The notes: generated by a model from the letters alone, not told the origin. 64,000 nt of DNA from Nocardioides sp. TRM66260-LWL (GCF_020075545.1 NZ_JAIQZK010000001.1:496001-560000); one strand, 5' to 3'. Positions 49,501 to 59,317 are shown, counted from the first letter of the stretch. Numbers and translations are program-made.

Positions 49501-51096
49501 GGCGTGGGCCTGATCAGCCCGCCGCCGCACCACGACATCTACTCGATCGAGGACCTCGCCCAGCTGATCCACGACCTCAAGAACGCCAACCCGGCGGCGC
49601 GGGTCCACGTGAAGCTGGTCGCCGAGGTCGGCGTCGGCACCGTCGCCACGGGCGTCTCGAAGGCGCACGCGGACGTCGTGCTGATCTCCGGCCACGACGG
49701 CGGCACCGGCGCATCGCCGCTGACCTCGCTCAAGCACGCGGGCGGCCCCTGGGAGCTCGGCCTGGCCGAGACCCAGCAGACCCTGCTGCTCAACGGCCTG
49801 CGCGACCGCATCGTCGTGCAGACCGACGGCCAGCTGAAGACCGGCCGCGACGTCGTCATCGCCGCGCTGCTGGGCGCCGAGGAGTACGGCTTCGCGACCG
49901 CCCCGCTGGTGGTCTCCGGCTGCATCCTCATGCGGGTCTGCCACCTCGACACCTGCCCCGTGGGCGTCGCGACGCAGAACCCCGTGCTGCGCGAGCGGTT
50001 CTCCGGCAAGCCGGAGTTCGTCGTCACCTTCTTCGAGTACATCGCCGAGGAGGTGCGCGAGCTCCTCGCGCAGCTGGGCTTCCGCACGCTCGACGAGGCC
50101 ATCGGCCAGGTCGGCGCGCTCGACGTCCAGCGGGCGGTCGACCACTGGAAGGCCGCGGGCCTCGACCTCTCGCCGATCCTGCACGCCCCCGACCTGAGCG
50201 CCTTCCCGGGCCAGGACCTGCGCCGCACCAAGAGCCAGGACCACGGTCTGGAGCGCTCGCTCGACGTCACGACGCTCGTGCCGCTGGCCGAGCCGGCGCT
50301 CGAGCGCGGCGAGCCGGTGCGGGCCCAGGTGGAGGTGCGCAACGTGCACCGCACCGTCGGCACGATCCTCGGTCACGAGGTCACCAAGCGGTACGGCGGC
50401 GAGGGCCTGCCCGACGGCACGATCGACCTCACGCTCACCGGCTCGGCGGGCCAGTCGTTCGGCGCCTTCCTGCCGCGCGGCATCACGCTGCGGCTGGAGG
50501 GCGACGCCAACGACTACGTCGGCAAGGGCCTCTCCGGCGGCCGCGTCGTCGTGCGGCCCGACCGCTCGGCGCCGTTCACGCCCGAGGAGCAGATCATCGC
50601 GGGCAACACCATCGCCTACGGCGCCACCTCCGGGCAGGTCTTCCTGCGCGGCGGCGTCGGCGAGCGGTTCGCGGTGCGCAACTCCGGTGCCAGCCTGGTC
50701 ACCGAGGGCGTGGGCGACCACGGCTGCGAGTACATGACCGGCGGACGCGTCGTGGTCCTCGGCCCGACCGGCCGCAACTTCGCGGCCGGCATGTCGGGCG
50801 GCATCGCGTGGGTGCTCGACCTCGACCCGAAGCGGGTCAACCCCGAGCTGGTCGAGCTGCACCCCGTGGCCGGCAACGCCGAGGAGCTGCGTGCGCTGGT
50901 GCGCGCCCACGCCGAGGAGACCGGCTCGAGCGTCGCCGAGGCGCTCCTGGCCGACTGGGACGTCGCGCTGACCCGCTTCACCGAGGTCATGCCGCGCGAC
51001 TACCGGATCGTCCTGGAGGCCAAGGCGAAGGCCGAGGCCGACGGCCTCAGCGAGGCCGAGACCGCCGACGCGATGATGGCGGCGCTGCACGGATGA
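46543..51096 (+). CDS. gltB: Glutamate synthase large subunit GltB
   Basis: 1517 residues from GTG 46543 (GGGAG upstream). A 22-residue propeptide precedes C23 in [10 protein letters not shown], the N-terminal nucleophile of the class II glutaminase domain (to about residue 430). The central domain and the FMN-binding synthase domain follow, with [19 protein letters not shown], then the 3Fe-4S cysteines C1127, C1133 and C1138. A beta-helix GXGXG domain (about residues 1270-1470) closes it. It makes two glutamates from glutamine and 2-oxoglutarate with electrons from GltD. Confidence 0.98.
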   Translation: MPYSHAFPPPQGLYDPVHEHDACGVAFVATLTGVPSHSIVVQALTALRNLDHRGAAGAEVNSGDGAGILLQVPDAFLRAVAADHGVTLPAAGSYAVGTAFLQGDDAAVAAAAARIEAIAAEEGLEVLGWRDVPVEPSILGSAALGVMPTFRQLFVAAASGQTGMELERLAFCLRKRAEREVAVYFPSLSSRTLVYKGMLTTDQLDHFFPDLRDERIASAIGVVHSRFSTNTFPSWPLSHPFRFIAHNGEINTVMGNRNWMRAREALLASDVIPGDLERLYPICTPGASDSASFDEVLELLHLGGRSLPHSVLMMIPEAWENHAEMDEARRAFYRFHASLMEPWDGPACVVFTDGAQIGAVLDRNGLRPSRYWVTEDGLVVLASEVGVLDLDPATVVRKGRLQPGRMFLVDTEEHRIIEDEEIKAQLAAEHPYAEWLHAGLVHLSDLPEREHVVHTHASVTRRQQVFGYTEEELRVILTPMANTGAEPIGSMGTDTPIAALSDKPRLLFDYFAQLFAQVTNPPLDAIREELVTSLNGTIGPEANLLEPTPASCRQVTLPFPVISNDDLAKIRHINRDGDMPGFVTHVSRGLYDVEGGGAAMAARISEVCAEVSAAIAEGARIIVLSDRHSTAELAPIPSLLLTAAVHHHLVREKTRTQVGLIVEAGDVREVHHVALLVGYGAAAVNPYLAMESVEDLAREGYYVKTEPEVAVRNLVKALGKGVLKVMSKMGVSTVASYTGAQIFEAVGLSQELVDAYFTGTTSKLGGIGLDVVAEEVARRHHTAYPRGGISPSHRELQVGGEYQWRREGEPHLFDPETVFRLQHATRAGRYDVFKQYTQRVDEQSERLMTLRGLFTFKDAEATGRQPIPIEEVEPVSEIVKRFSTGAMSYGSISGEAHETLAIAMNRLGGKSNTGEGGEDPERLYDPERRSSIKQVASGRFGVTSEYLTNADDIQIKMAQGAKPGEGGQLPGNKVYPWVAKTRHSTPGVGLISPPPHHDIYSIEDLAQLIHDLKNANPAARVHVKLVAEVGVGTVATGVSKAHADVVLISGHDGGTGASPLTSLKHAGGPWELGLAETQQTLLLNGLRDRIVVQTDGQLKTGRDVVIAALLGAEEYGFATAPLVVSGCILMRVCHLDTCPVGVATQNPVLRERFSGKPEFVVTFFEYIAEEVRELLAQLGFRTLDEAIGQVGALDVQRAVDHWKAAGLDLSPILHAPDLSAFPGQDLRRTKSQDHGLERSLDVTTLVPLAEPALERGEPVRAQVEVRNVHRTVGTILGHEVTKRYGGEGLPDGTIDLTLTGSAGQSFGAFLPRGITLRLEGDANDYVGKGLSGGRVVVRPDRSAPFTPEEQIIAGNTIAYGATSGQVFLRGGVGERFAVRNSGASLVTEGVGDHGCEYMTGGRVVVLGPTGRNFAAGMSGGIAWVLDLDPKRVNPELVELHPVAGNAEELRALVRAHAEETGSSVAEALLADWDVALTRFTEVMPRDYRIVLEAKAKAEADGLSEAETADAMMAALHG

Positions 51097-51185
51097 GCGC
51101 CGTCCTGCTCGTGACGAGCCTGAACCCGAACCCGCATCGCGGCGCCCCGTGCCGCGACGACGCCGAGGAGATGCGTCATGGCTGA
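51093..51185 (+). CDS. Possible 30-residue coupling ORF between gltB and gltD
   Basis: An ATG overlapping the gltB stop (ATGA) opens a 30-codon frame, starting [19 protein letters not shown]. It ends 8 bases inside gltD. All but three codons end in G or C. It would let ribosomes pass from gltB to gltD through the 81-bp gap. No family is recognised; it may be only a chance frame with a coupling effect. Confidence 0.35.
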   Translation: MSAVLLVTSLNPNPHRGAPCRDDAEEMRHG

Positions 51186-52644
51186 CCCCAAGGGCTTCCT
51201 GAAGGAGGGCCGCCAGGTCGCGCCCCGTCGCCCCGTCGAGGAGCGCGTGCGCGACTGGAACGAGGTGTACCCCGACGGCGTGGGCCGCGCCCTGCTGCCG
51301 ATCATCACCCCGCAGGCGAGCCGCTGCATGGACTGCGGCGTCCCGTTCTGCCACCAGGGCTGCCCGCTGGGCAACCTGATCCCCGAGTGGAACGACCTCG
51401 TGTGGCGCGGTGACTGGGAGGGGGCCATCGACCGCCTCCACGCCACCAACAACTTCCCGGAGTTCACCGGGCGGCTGTGCCCGGCGCCCTGCGAGACCGC
51501 CTGCGTGCTGGGCATCAACCAGGACCCGGTGACGATCAAGAACGTCGAGGTCTCGATCATCGACAAGGCGTGGGAGTCGGGCTTCGTCCGGCCCCAGCCG
51601 CCGGAGTGGCTCTCGGGCAAGACCGTCGCCGTCGTCGGCTCGGGCCCCGCGGGCCTCGCCGCCGCGCAGCAGCTCACCCGCGCCGGTCACACCGTGGCGG
51701 TCTACGAGCGTGCCGACAAGGTCGGCGGGCTCCTGCGCTACGGCATCCCCGAGTTCAAGATGGAGAAGAAGCACCTCGACCGTCGCCTCGAGCAGATGCG
51801 TCGCGAGGGCACGGTCTTCCGGGCCGGCGTCGACGTGGGCGGTCAGCTCACCGGCGAGGAGCTCCGCGACCGCTACGACGCCGTGGTGCTCGCGATCGGC
51901 GCCACGAAGGCGCGCGACCTCGACGTCCCGGGCCGTCACCTCGACGGCATCCACCAGGCGATGGAGTTCCTGCCGCAGGCCAACCGCGCCGCGGTCGGCG
52001 AGGAGGTCGAGGGCCAGATCATGGCCACCGACAAGCACGTGGTGATCATCGGCGGCGGCGACACCGGCGCCGACTGCCTCGGCACCTCGATCCGCCACGG
52101 CGCGGCCTCGATCACGCAGCTGGAGATCATGCCGCAGCCGGGCCACGACCGGCCGACCGGCCAGCCCTGGCCGACCTACCCGATGCTCTTCCGCGTCTCC
52201 TCGGCCCACGAGGAGGGCGGCGACCGCGTCTACGCGGTCTCCACCAAGGAGTTCATCGGCGACGACGAGGGCCACGTCCGCCAGCTGAAGCTGGTCGACG
52301 TCGTGCTCAAGGAGGGCCGTCTCACCGAGATCGAGGGCACCGAGCGGGTCATCCCGGCCGACCTGGTGCTCTTCGCCATGGGCTTCCTCGGCCCCGAGCA
52401 GCCCGGCCTGGTCGAGCAGCTCGGCGTCGAGCTCGACGAGCGCGGCAACGTCAAGCGCGGCGCCGACTACCAGTCGAGCGTGCCCGGCGTCTTCGTCGCC
52501 GGCGACGCCGGACGCGGCCAGTCGCTCATCGTGTGGGCGATCGCCGAGGGCCGCGCCGCGGCCTCGAAGGTCGACGCCTTCCTCACCGGCAGCACCGACC
52601 TGCCGGCGCCGGTGCGTCCGACCGACCGTCCGCTGACGGTCTGA
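51178..52644 (+). CDS. gltD: Glutamate synthase small subunit GltD
   Basis: 488 residues. The N-terminal iron-sulfur region has CMDCGVPFCHQGCPLGNLIPEWND and CPAPCETACVLGIN. The FAD loop VGSGPAGLAAAQQL is at about residues 150-163, and the NADPH-side loop IGGGDTGADCLGTSI at about 291-305. GVFVAGDAGRGQSLIVWAI is the closing FAD motif. It takes electrons from NADPH and passes them to GltB. A GAGGAG sequence inside the short upstream frame serves as ribosome binding site. A strong terminator follows. Confidence 0.97.
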   Translation: MADPKGFLKEGRQVAPRRPVEERVRDWNEVYPDGVGRALLPIITPQASRCMDCGVPFCHQGCPLGNLIPEWNDLVWRGDWEGAIDRLHATNNFPEFTGRLCPAPCETACVLGINQDPVTIKNVEVSIIDKAWESGFVRPQPPEWLSGKTVAVVGSGPAGLAAAQQLTRAGHTVAVYERADKVGGLLRYGIPEFKMEKKHLDRRLEQMRREGTVFRAGVDVGGQLTGEELRDRYDAVVLAIGATKARDLDVPGRHLDGIHQAMEFLPQANRAAVGEEVEGQIMATDKHVVIIGGGDTGADCLGTSIRHGAASITQLEIMPQPGHDRPTGQPWPTYPMLFRVSSAHEEGGDRVYAVSTKEFIGDDEGHVRQLKLVDVVLKEGRLTEIEGTERVIPADLVLFAMGFLGPEQPGLVEQLGVELDERGNVKRGADYQSSVPGVFVAGDAGRGQSLIVWAIAEGRAAASKVDAFLTGSTDLPAPVRPTDRPLTV

Positions 52645-52663
52645 GCGGTCCCACCGCCGCCTC

Positions 52664-52714
52664 GACGGCCCGGTCCGATCCGCCTGCGGGCGGTGCGGAC
52701 CGGGCCGTCCGTTG
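52664..52714 (+). terminator. Terminator after gltD
   Basis: A perfect 14-bp stem, GACGGCCCGGTCCG with CGGACCGGGCCGTC, an 18-base loop and a following CGTTGTT lie 19 bases after the gltD stop. Confidence 0.88.
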
Positions 52715-52759
52715 TTAACCGCGGGTAACGTCTTTGAACGATCAAAGTCCCGCTAGGGT
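52714..52759 (+). promoter_or_regulatory. pyk promoter region with two inverted repeats
   Basis: TAGGGT (52754-52759) ends 7 bases before the pyk GTG, a leaderless spacing. Just upstream, CTTTGA-ACGA-TCAAAG (52732-52747) is a perfect 16-base inverted repeat covering the -35 area. Further up, GTTAACCGCGGGTAAC (52714-52729) is a near-perfect palindrome. Both are AT-richer than the surroundings and are likely operators; the regulators are unknown. Confidence 0.6.
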
Positions 52760-52766
52760 GGCGGAC

Positions 52767-54221
52767 GTGCGTAGAGCCAAGATCGTCTGCACCCTGGGTC
52801 CCGCCGTCTCCTCGCCGCGTCGCATCCGCGAGCTCGTGTACGCCGGCATGGACGTCGCCCGGCTGAACATGAGCCACGGCAGCCACGCCGACCACGCCGA
52901 GGCCTACCGCCTGGTGCGCGAGGCGTCGGACGCCAGCGGCCACGGCGTCGGGATCTTCGCCGACCTGCAGGGGCCGAAGATCCGGCTGGAGACCTTCGCC
53001 GACGGCCCGACGCTGCTGCGTCGCGGCCAGGAGTGGACGATCACCACCCGCGACGTCCCCGGCGACGCCACCGTCTGCGGCACCACGTACAAGGGCCTGC
53101 CCGGCGACGTCTCGCCGGGCGACCCGCTGCTGATCGACGACGGCCGCATCCGCCTGCGGGTGATCGAGCGCGACGAGACCGACGTCCGCTGCGAGGTGCT
53201 GGTCGGTGGCACGGTGAGCAACCACAAGGGCATCAACCTGCCCGGCGTCGCGGTCTCGGTCCCGGCGCTGTCCGACAAGGACGAGGAGGACCTCCGGTTC
53301 GCGCTCGGGCTCGGCGTCGACTTCGTCGCGCTCAGCTTCGTCCGCGACGCCGGCGACGCCGAGGACGTCCGGCGGATCATGCGCGAGGAGGGCTCGGTCG
53401 TGCCCGTCATCGCCAAGATCGAGAAGCCGCAGGCCATCGACAACCTCGACGAGATCATCGCCGCGTTCGACGGCTTCATGGTCGCCCGCGGCGACCTCGG
53501 CGTGGAGTGTCCGCTGGAGGAGGTCCCGTTCCTGCAGAAGGAGATCGTCCGCAAGGCGCGGCTCAACGCCAAGCCCGTCATCGTCGCCACCCAGATGCTC
53601 GACTCGATGATCGGCAACCCGCAGCCGACGCGCGCCGAGACCTCCGACGTGGCCAACGCGGTGCTCGACGGCGCCGACGCGGTCATGCTCTCCGGCGAGA
53701 CCAGCGTGGGGGAGTACCCCGTGCACACGGTCGAGACGATGGCGCGCATCGTCGAGGCCACCGAGCGCCACGCCCTCGAGACCGGCACGCTCGCGCCGCT
53801 GCCGTGGGCGCCGCGCACGAAGCCCGGCGTGATCGCCAAGGCCGCCGAGGAGGTGGCCGAGCGGGTCGAGGCCAAGTACGTCGTCGCCTTCACCCAGAGC
53901 GGCGACTCCGCGCGGCGCATGGCCCGGCTGCGCGGCCCGATCCCGATCCTCGCCTTCACCCCCGAGGCGCGCGTGCGCTCGCAGCTGGCGCTCTCGTGGG
54001 GCGTCGAGACGTTCAAGACCCAGCCGGTCGAGCACACCGACGAGATGGTGCGGCAGGTCGACGAGCAGCTGCTGCGCATCGGCCGGGTGCAGGAGGGCGA
54101 CCTCGTGGTGATCATCGCGGGGGCGCCCCCGGGCATCCCGGGCTCGACGAACGCGCTGCGCATCCACCGCATGGGCGACGCGATCAACGAGGTCGCGCCG
54201 GCCTACCAGCGCCGGGGCTGA
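52767..54221 (+). CDS. pyk: Pyruvate kinase
   Basis: 484 residues from GTG 52767. RRAKIVCTLGPAVSS opens the protein; MDVARLNMSHGSH, IFADLQGPKIRLE, VIAKIEKPQAIDNLDEII (catalytic Lys), GFMVARGDLGVE and VATQMLDSMI are standard. A C-terminal domain with FTQSGDSARRMARLRG closes it. It makes pyruvate and ATP from phosphoenolpyruvate in glycolysis. It stands alone between a terminator and the tRNA gene. The palindromic promoter region suggests carbon-responsive control. Confidence 0.97.
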   Translation: MRRAKIVCTLGPAVSSPRRIRELVYAGMDVARLNMSHGSHADHAEAYRLVREASDASGHGVGIFADLQGPKIRLETFADGPTLLRRGQEWTITTRDVPGDATVCGTTYKGLPGDVSPGDPLLIDDGRIRLRVIERDETDVRCEVLVGGTVSNHKGINLPGVAVSVPALSDKDEEDLRFALGLGVDFVALSFVRDAGDAEDVRRIMREEGSVVPVIAKIEKPQAIDNLDEIIAAFDGFMVARGDLGVECPLEEVPFLQKEIVRKARLNAKPVIVATQMLDSMIGNPQPTRAETSDVANAVLDGADAVMLSGETSVGEYPVHTVETMARIVEATERHALETGTLAPLPWAPRTKPGVIAKAAEEVAERVEAKYVVAFTQSGDSARRMARLRGPIPILAFTPEARVRSQLALSWGVETFKTQPVEHTDEMVRQVDEQLLRIGRVQEGDLVVIIAGAPPGIPGSTNALRIHRMGDAINEVAPAYQRRG

Positions 54222-54261
54222 TCGCCGGCCGTCCCCGGGGGGACCGCTCGCGGGGTGCCGG

Positions 54262-54334
54262 TGCCCCGGGTCGGATTCGAACCGACACTGGACGGTGTTT
54301 GAGACCGTTGCCTCTGCCGTTGGGCTACCGGGGC
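54262..54334 (-). tRNA. tRNA with CAA anticodon (Leu by anticodon) but a short variable loop
   Basis: Read on the minus strand: acceptor stem GCCCCGG/CCGGGGC, bases TA at 8-9, a short D stem GCC/GGC, anticodon stem ACGGT/ACCGT, loop CTCAAAC with CAA, variable loop CCAGT (5 bases), T stem GTCGG/CCGAC with TTCGAAT, and discriminator A. It totals 73 bases, with no encoded CCA. CAA reads the UUG leucine codon. Leucine tRNAs normally have a long (class II) variable arm, missing here, so the charged amino acid is less certain than the gene itself. Confidence 0.9.
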
Positions 54335-54424
54335 GGACCGCGTCGGAGGCTACCCCAGCGGGGACGCGCGCCGTGGAGTCGGTCAGCCCGCCGCCGACCG
54401 CCGGTCGCGGCGGTCGCGGGCGGC

Positions 54425-54430
54425 TAGCCT
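54425..54430 (+). promoter_or_regulatory. Leaderless-type -10 box of the ANTAR regulator
   Basis: TAGCCT ends 7 bases before the GTG at 54438, with no Shine-Dalgarno sequence between. Confidence 0.55.
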
Positions 54431-54437
54431 GTCGCCC

Positions 54438-55040
54438 GTGAGCCAGTCCGCGCAGGGGAGCACCCGCACCGTCGTCATCGCCGAGGACGAGGTGCTGATC
54501 CGCATGGACCTCGCCGAGATGCTCACCGAGCAGGGCTACGAGGTGGTCGGCCAGGCCGGCGACGGGCGCACCGCGATCGAGCTCGCCGAGGCCCACCGTC
54601 CCGACCTCGTCATCCTCGACGTCAAGATGCCCGTGCTCGACGGCATCGCCGCGGCCGAGGAGATCGCGCGGCAGCGGATCGCCCCCGTGGTCATCCTCAC
54701 CGCGTTCTCCCAGCGCGACCTGGTCGAGCGGGCCCGCGACGCGGGCGCCATGGCCTACCTGGTCAAGCCGTTCTCGGCCACCGACCTCGTGCCCGCCATC
54801 GAGATGGCCGTCAGCCGGTTCGCGGAGGTCCGGGCGCTGGAGGGCGAGGTGGCCGATCTCGCCGACCGGCTCGAGACCCGCAAGGCCGTCGAGCGAGCGA
54901 AGGGCATCCTGCAGCAGCAGCTCGGCCTGTCCGAGCCGGAGGCGTTCCGCTGGATCCAGAAGACCGCAATGGACCTGCGGCTCTCGATGCGGCAGGTGGC
55001 CGAGGGCGTCGTCGAGCACGGCCCCGGTCTCGCCGGCTGA
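54438..55040 (+). CDS. pdtaR: ANTAR-domain response regulator (PdtaR-like)
   Basis: 200 residues from GTG 54438. The receiver domain has the acidic pair in IAEDEVL, the phospho-acceptor D61 in LVILDVKMP and K110 in YLVKPFS. Residues about 140-195 form an ANTAR RNA-binding domain (RKAVERAKGILQQQLGLSEPEAFRWIQ and LSMRQVAEGVV). Such regulators, phosphorylated by a separate sensor kinase, bind paired hexaloop RNA structures and block termination, as known for mycobacterial Rv1626/PdtaR. No sensor gene is adjacent. Position next to pyk is typical in actinobacteria. Confidence 0.93.
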   Translation: MSQSAQGSTRTVVIAEDEVLIRMDLAEMLTEQGYEVVGQAGDGRTAIELAEAHRPDLVILDVKMPVLDGIAAAEEIARQRIAPVVILTAFSQRDLVERARDAGAMAYLVKPFSATDLVPAIEMAVSRFAEVRALEGEVADLADRLETRKAVERAKGILQQQLGLSEPEAFRWIQKTAMDLRLSMRQVAEGVVEHGPGLAG

Positions 55041-55095
55041 CGGCCGCCTGGAGCGCGCGCGGGCCGAGCCCGTCTGGACCGGCCGTCGCGGTCTG

Positions 55096-55155
55096 GTAAC
55101 CGTTTCGTGTCGATCCGCCCGTCCGCCTGTCGGGACGGCGACGCGCCCCTAGAGT
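55096..55155 (+). promoter_or_regulatory. livHMGF promoter with upstream TAACCGTTTCG motif
   Basis: TAGAGT (55150-55155) is the likely -10. The 12-base GTAACCGTTTCG (55096-55107) ends exactly 42 bases before it. The same motif, at the same distance and orientation, precedes livJ. The spacing places it near -60 from the start point, suited to an activator. It could also be read as GTAAC-N6-GTGTC, a loose GlnR-type pair. Confidence 0.6.
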
Positions 55156-55212
55156 ACGCCGCAGCCCGTCCGGGGGGATGCCCCTCGGAGGCTCACGACA
55201 GGAAGGGCACCC

Positions 55213-56550
55213 GTGGCTCGATTCATGGCACTGATGGCCGTGCTGGCGGCGATCCTGCTGCCGGTCGCCGCGCACGCCGCCGACGCGACGCCGGGCGCGA
55301 GCCCGAGCGCCTCGCCGTCGGCGTCGACCGCGCCGACCACCGGCACCGCGATCAACGTCCTGCTGACGAACCAGTCCGACAAGGCCGCCGACGGCACCGC
55401 CAAGCCGATCCCGGGCGTGACGCTCAACGTCACCGACGAGGCGGGCAACGCGGTCGGCTCGGGCGTCACCGACGCCAAGGGCCGCGCGATCATCGCGGTG
55501 CCCGCGAAGGCCACCTACAAGGTCACGCTCGACGAGAAGACGCTGCCCGAGGGCATCGCGCTCGGCGACGGCACGGCCGACTCGGTGACCGTCGCGGTGC
55601 GCCTCGACGGCCCGAACAACTTCGCGGCCTTCCCGATCGGCGTCCAGGCCAAGGCCACCACGGGCTTCGGCGACAAGCTCTCCGACAGCATCGTCTCGGG
55701 CGTGAAGTTCGGCCTGATCGTCGCGCTGGCCGCGCTGGGCCTCTCGCTGATCTTCGGCACCACGGGCCTCACCAACTTCGCCCACGGCGAGCTGATCACC
55801 TTCGGCGCGCTGGTCGCCTACCTGTTCAACGTGACGATCGGGCTGCCGGTGATCGTGGCCGGCGTCATCGCGGTGATCCTCTCGGGCGCCTTCGGCTGGC
55901 TCCAGGACGCCGTGCTCTGGCGGCCGCTGCGCAAGCGCGGCACCGGCCTGATCGCGATGATGATCGTCTCGATCGGCCTGGGCATCTTCCTGCGCTACGT
56001 CTACCAGTACCTCTTCTCCAGCGAGACCAAGCCCTTCAGCGACTACACCAACCAGGCCCGCCGCGACTACGGGTTCATCCGGCTCGCCGACAAGGAGGTC
56101 GCGATCCTCCTGATCGCGATCGTCGCGATCACGGTGGTCTGCGTCGCGATGATGACCACGCGGTTCGGCAAGGCGATGCGCGCGGTCTCCGACAACCCGG
56201 CGCTCGCCGCGTCGTCCGGCCTGCGGGTCGACGGCGTCATCCGCAACGCCTGGATCCTCGGCACCCTTCTCTCGGGCCTCGCGGGCGTGCTGCTGGGCGT
56301 GAACAGCCAGATCAACTTCCTGATGGGCTTCAAGCTGCTGCTGCTCGTCTTCGCCGCCGTGACGCTCGGCGGTCTCGGCACCATCTGGGGCGCGCTGATC
56401 GGATCGATGGTGATCGGCCTGATGGTCGAGGTCGGCCCGCTCTTCGGCGTCCCGTCGTCGATCAAGGAGGTGGGCGCGCTGATCGTGCTCATCCTCGTCC
56501 TGCTGGTCCGTCCCCAGGGCATCCTGGGCCGCCGCGAGCGGATCGGGTGA
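55213..56550 (+). CDS. livH: Branched-chain amino acid ABC transporter permease LivH with extra N-terminal extracytoplasmic domain
   Basis: 445 residues from GTG 55213; ordinary LivH is about 290-310. Residues 1-22 form a signal peptide ending AHA. Residues about 23-140 are a Pro/Ser/Ala-rich stretch and a beta-domain (TAINVLLTNQSDKAADG, GVTLNVTDEAGNAVGSG, TDAKGRAIIAVPAKATYKV) like a carboxypeptidase-regulatory or Ig-type fold. From about residue 155 the normal permease begins: FGLIVALAALGLSLIFGTTGLTNFAHGEL. It is first of the liv operon. The added domain might aid substrate-binding-protein docking; that is inference. Confidence 0.9.
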   Translation: MARFMALMAVLAAILLPVAAHAADATPGASPSASPSASTAPTTGTAINVLLTNQSDKAADGTAKPIPGVTLNVTDEAGNAVGSGVTDAKGRAIIAVPAKATYKVTLDEKTLPEGIALGDGTADSVTVAVRLDGPNNFAAFPIGVQAKATTGFGDKLSDSIVSGVKFGLIVALAALGLSLIFGTTGLTNFAHGELITFGALVAYLFNVTIGLPVIVAGVIAVILSGAFGWLQDAVLWRPLRKRGTGLIAMMIVSIGLGIFLRYVYQYLFSSETKPFSDYTNQARRDYGFIRLADKEVAILLIAIVAITVVCVAMMTTRFGKAMRAVSDNPALAASSGLRVDGVIRNAWILGTLLSGLAGVLLGVNSQINFLMGFKLLLLVFAAVTLGGLGTIWGALIGSMVIGLMVEVGPLFGVPSSIKEVGALIVLILVLLVRPQGILGRRERIG

Positions 56551-56560
56551 GGAGACAACC

Positions 56561-57574
56561 ATGGACCTGCTGGACATCCTGCGCACCGCGCTGACCCAGG
56601 CCCTCGGGCCGTCGGCGATCGTCTACGCGCTCGCGGCCATCGGCCTGAACATCCACTTCGGCTACACCGGGCTGCTCAACTTCGGCCAGGCCGGCTTCAT
56701 GGCCGTCAGCGCCTACGCGCTGGCCGTGACGGTCGTCCAGGCCGACCTGCCCTTCTGGCTCGGCGTCGTCCTGGCGCTCGTCGCGCCGGTCGTCCTCGCC
56801 CTGCTCCTCGGCGTCCCGACGCTGCGGCTCCGGGCCGACTACCTGGCGATCGTGACGATCGCGGCGGCCGAGATCCTGAGACTCGTCTTCGGCGCCGTCG
56901 AGACCAAGGACGTCTTCGGCGGCTCCAACGGCCTCAACGGCTACTCCGAGACCTACAAGGGCCTGAACGTCTACACGAAGCTCGGCGTGGGCCGCGACGG
57001 CCTCGACCTCGGCGTAGTGCAGTACAGCCGCGACGACCTGTGGAACATCACGGTCGGCTGGACGCTCGTCGCCCTCGGCTGCCTGTTCGTCTGGCTGCTG
57101 ATGCGCAGCCCGTGGGGTCGCGTCCTCCGCTCGATCCGCGAGGACGAGGACGCCGTGCGCTCGCTGGGCAAGAACGTCTTCGCCTACAAGATGCAGGCGC
57201 TCATCCTCGGTGGCGTCTTCGGCGGTCTGGCCGGCCTCTTCCTGGCGCTCAAGCAGTCGTCGGTCGTGCCGTCGGACTACTCCTCGAACATCACCTTCTA
57301 CGCCTACACCGCCCTCCTGCTCGGCGGTGCCGCGCGGGTCCTCGGACCCGTCGTCGGCGCGATCATCTTCTGGTTCCTGCTGACCGGGCTCGGCGAGCTC
57401 TTCAGTCAGCTGACGTCGGGCACCGACCCGATCCTGCCAGCGTCGATCATGGACGGGACCCAGGCCAGCCTCGTGCGCTTCATCGTCACGGGCCTGGCGT
57501 TGATGCTGCTGATGATCTTCCGACCCCAGGGGATCTTCGGCGACCGGAGGGAGATCGCGATCGATGCCCGCTGA
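56561..57574 (+). CDS. livM: Branched-chain amino acid ABC transporter permease LivM
   Basis: 337 residues with about nine membrane helices. NIHFGYTGLLNFGQAGFMAVSAYA is the LivM start motif, and RADYLAIVTIAAAEILRL and EDEDAVRSLGKNVFAYKMQAL (the coupling-helix loop) follow; FRPQGIFGDR closes the core. It pairs with LivH to form the membrane channel. The ATG lies 10 bases after livH, and its end overlaps livG by 11 bases. Confidence 0.95.
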   Translation: MDLLDILRTALTQALGPSAIVYALAAIGLNIHFGYTGLLNFGQAGFMAVSAYALAVTVVQADLPFWLGVVLALVAPVVLALLLGVPTLRLRADYLAIVTIAAAEILRLVFGAVETKDVFGGSNGLNGYSETYKGLNVYTKLGVGRDGLDLGVVQYSRDDLWNITVGWTLVALGCLFVWLLMRSPWGRVLRSIREDEDAVRSLGKNVFAYKMQALILGGVFGGLAGLFLALKQSSVVPSDYSSNITFYAYTALLLGGAARVLGPVVGAIIFWFLLTGLGELFSQLTSGTDPILPASIMDGTQASLVRFIVTGLALMLLMIFRPQGIFGDRREIAIDAR

Positions 57575-58474
57575 CCTGTCCGCCGCCCGCGCGGCGCTCG
57601 CCACCGTCGCGACCGATCCCGGCGCGAGGAAGCCCGACCCGATCATCGTCGGCTCGGGGATCACCCGGCAGTTCGGCGGCCTCAAGGCCGTCGACGTCGA
57701 GCACATCGAGATCCAGCGCGGCGTCATCACCGCGCTGATCGGCCCGAACGGCGCCGGCAAGACGACGCTGTTCAACCTGCTCACCGGCTTCGACGCCCCC
57801 GACACCGGCGACTGGTCGTTCAACGGCCGCAGCCTGGCCAAGGTCTCGGCCTACAAGGTCGCCCGCCTCGGCATGGTGCGCACCTTCCAGCTCACCAAGG
57901 TGCTCTCGAAGCTCACCGTCATCGAGAACATGCGGCTGGGCGCCACCGGCCAGCGCGGCGAGCGCTTCTGGAGCGCCCCGCTGCGCTCGCTGTGGTCGGG
58001 CCAGGAGAGCGAGATCACCGCGAAGGCCGACGAGCTGCTGGCGCGGTTCAAGCTCGACGCCAAGCGCGAGGACTTCGCCGGCTCGCTCTCCGGCGGTCAG
58101 CGCAAGCTGCTCGAGATGGCGCGCGCGCTGATGGTCGACCCCGAGCTGATCATGCTCGACGAGCCGATGGCCGGCGTGAACCCGGCGCTGAAGCAGTCGC
58201 TGCTGGGGCACGTGAAGTCCCTGCGCGACGAGGGCCGCACCGTGCTCTTCGTCGAGCACGACATGGACATGGTCCGCGACATCAGCGACTGGGTGATCGT
58301 CATGGCCCAGGGGCAGATCGTCGCGGAGGGCACCCCGGAGTCGGTGATGGCCGACCAGCGCGTCATCGACGCCTACCTCGGCGCCCACCACGACACCGAC
58401 CTCAGCGAGCTCGACGAGGCCGCCCTCGAGGCGGAGGTCGAGGCCGAGATCCAGGCCGAGCAGGAGGACACCCC

Positions 58475-58478
<4 letters not shown>
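57564..58478 (+). CDS. livG: Branched-chain amino acid ABC transporter ATPase LivG
   Basis: 304 residues. Walker A GPNGAGKTTLFNLLTGF (about residues 60-76), signature LSGGQRKLLEMARAL, Walker B LIMLDEPMAGVNP and switch His in VEHDMDMV are intact. Compared with the usual 255 residues it has about 30 extra at the N-terminus and an acidic tail (LDEAALEAEVEAEIQAEQED) of about 35. It drives transport together with LivF. The stop overlaps the livF start. Confidence 0.95.
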
Positions 58479-59266
<788 letters not shown>

Positions 59267-59283
59267 CCGGCACGATCGACGGC

Positions 59284-59317
59284 GACGGCCCCGGGAGGAG
59301 ATCCTCCCGGGGCCGTC
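59284..59317. terminator. First of two terminators between livF and livJ
   Basis: GACGGCCCCGGGAGGA and its exact complement, with only GA between, make a 16-bp perfect inverted repeat 18 bases after livF. It serves livF and may act on both strands. Confidence 0.85.

Noticed and set aside
45490..52275. Very long minus-strand open frame (2261 codons) opposite lgt, gltB and gltD
   Set aside because: It mirrors the codon bias of the real plus-strand genes. The translation is a run of Val, Arg, Gly, Glu, His and Asp without domains, while the plus strand encodes textbook GltB and GltD.
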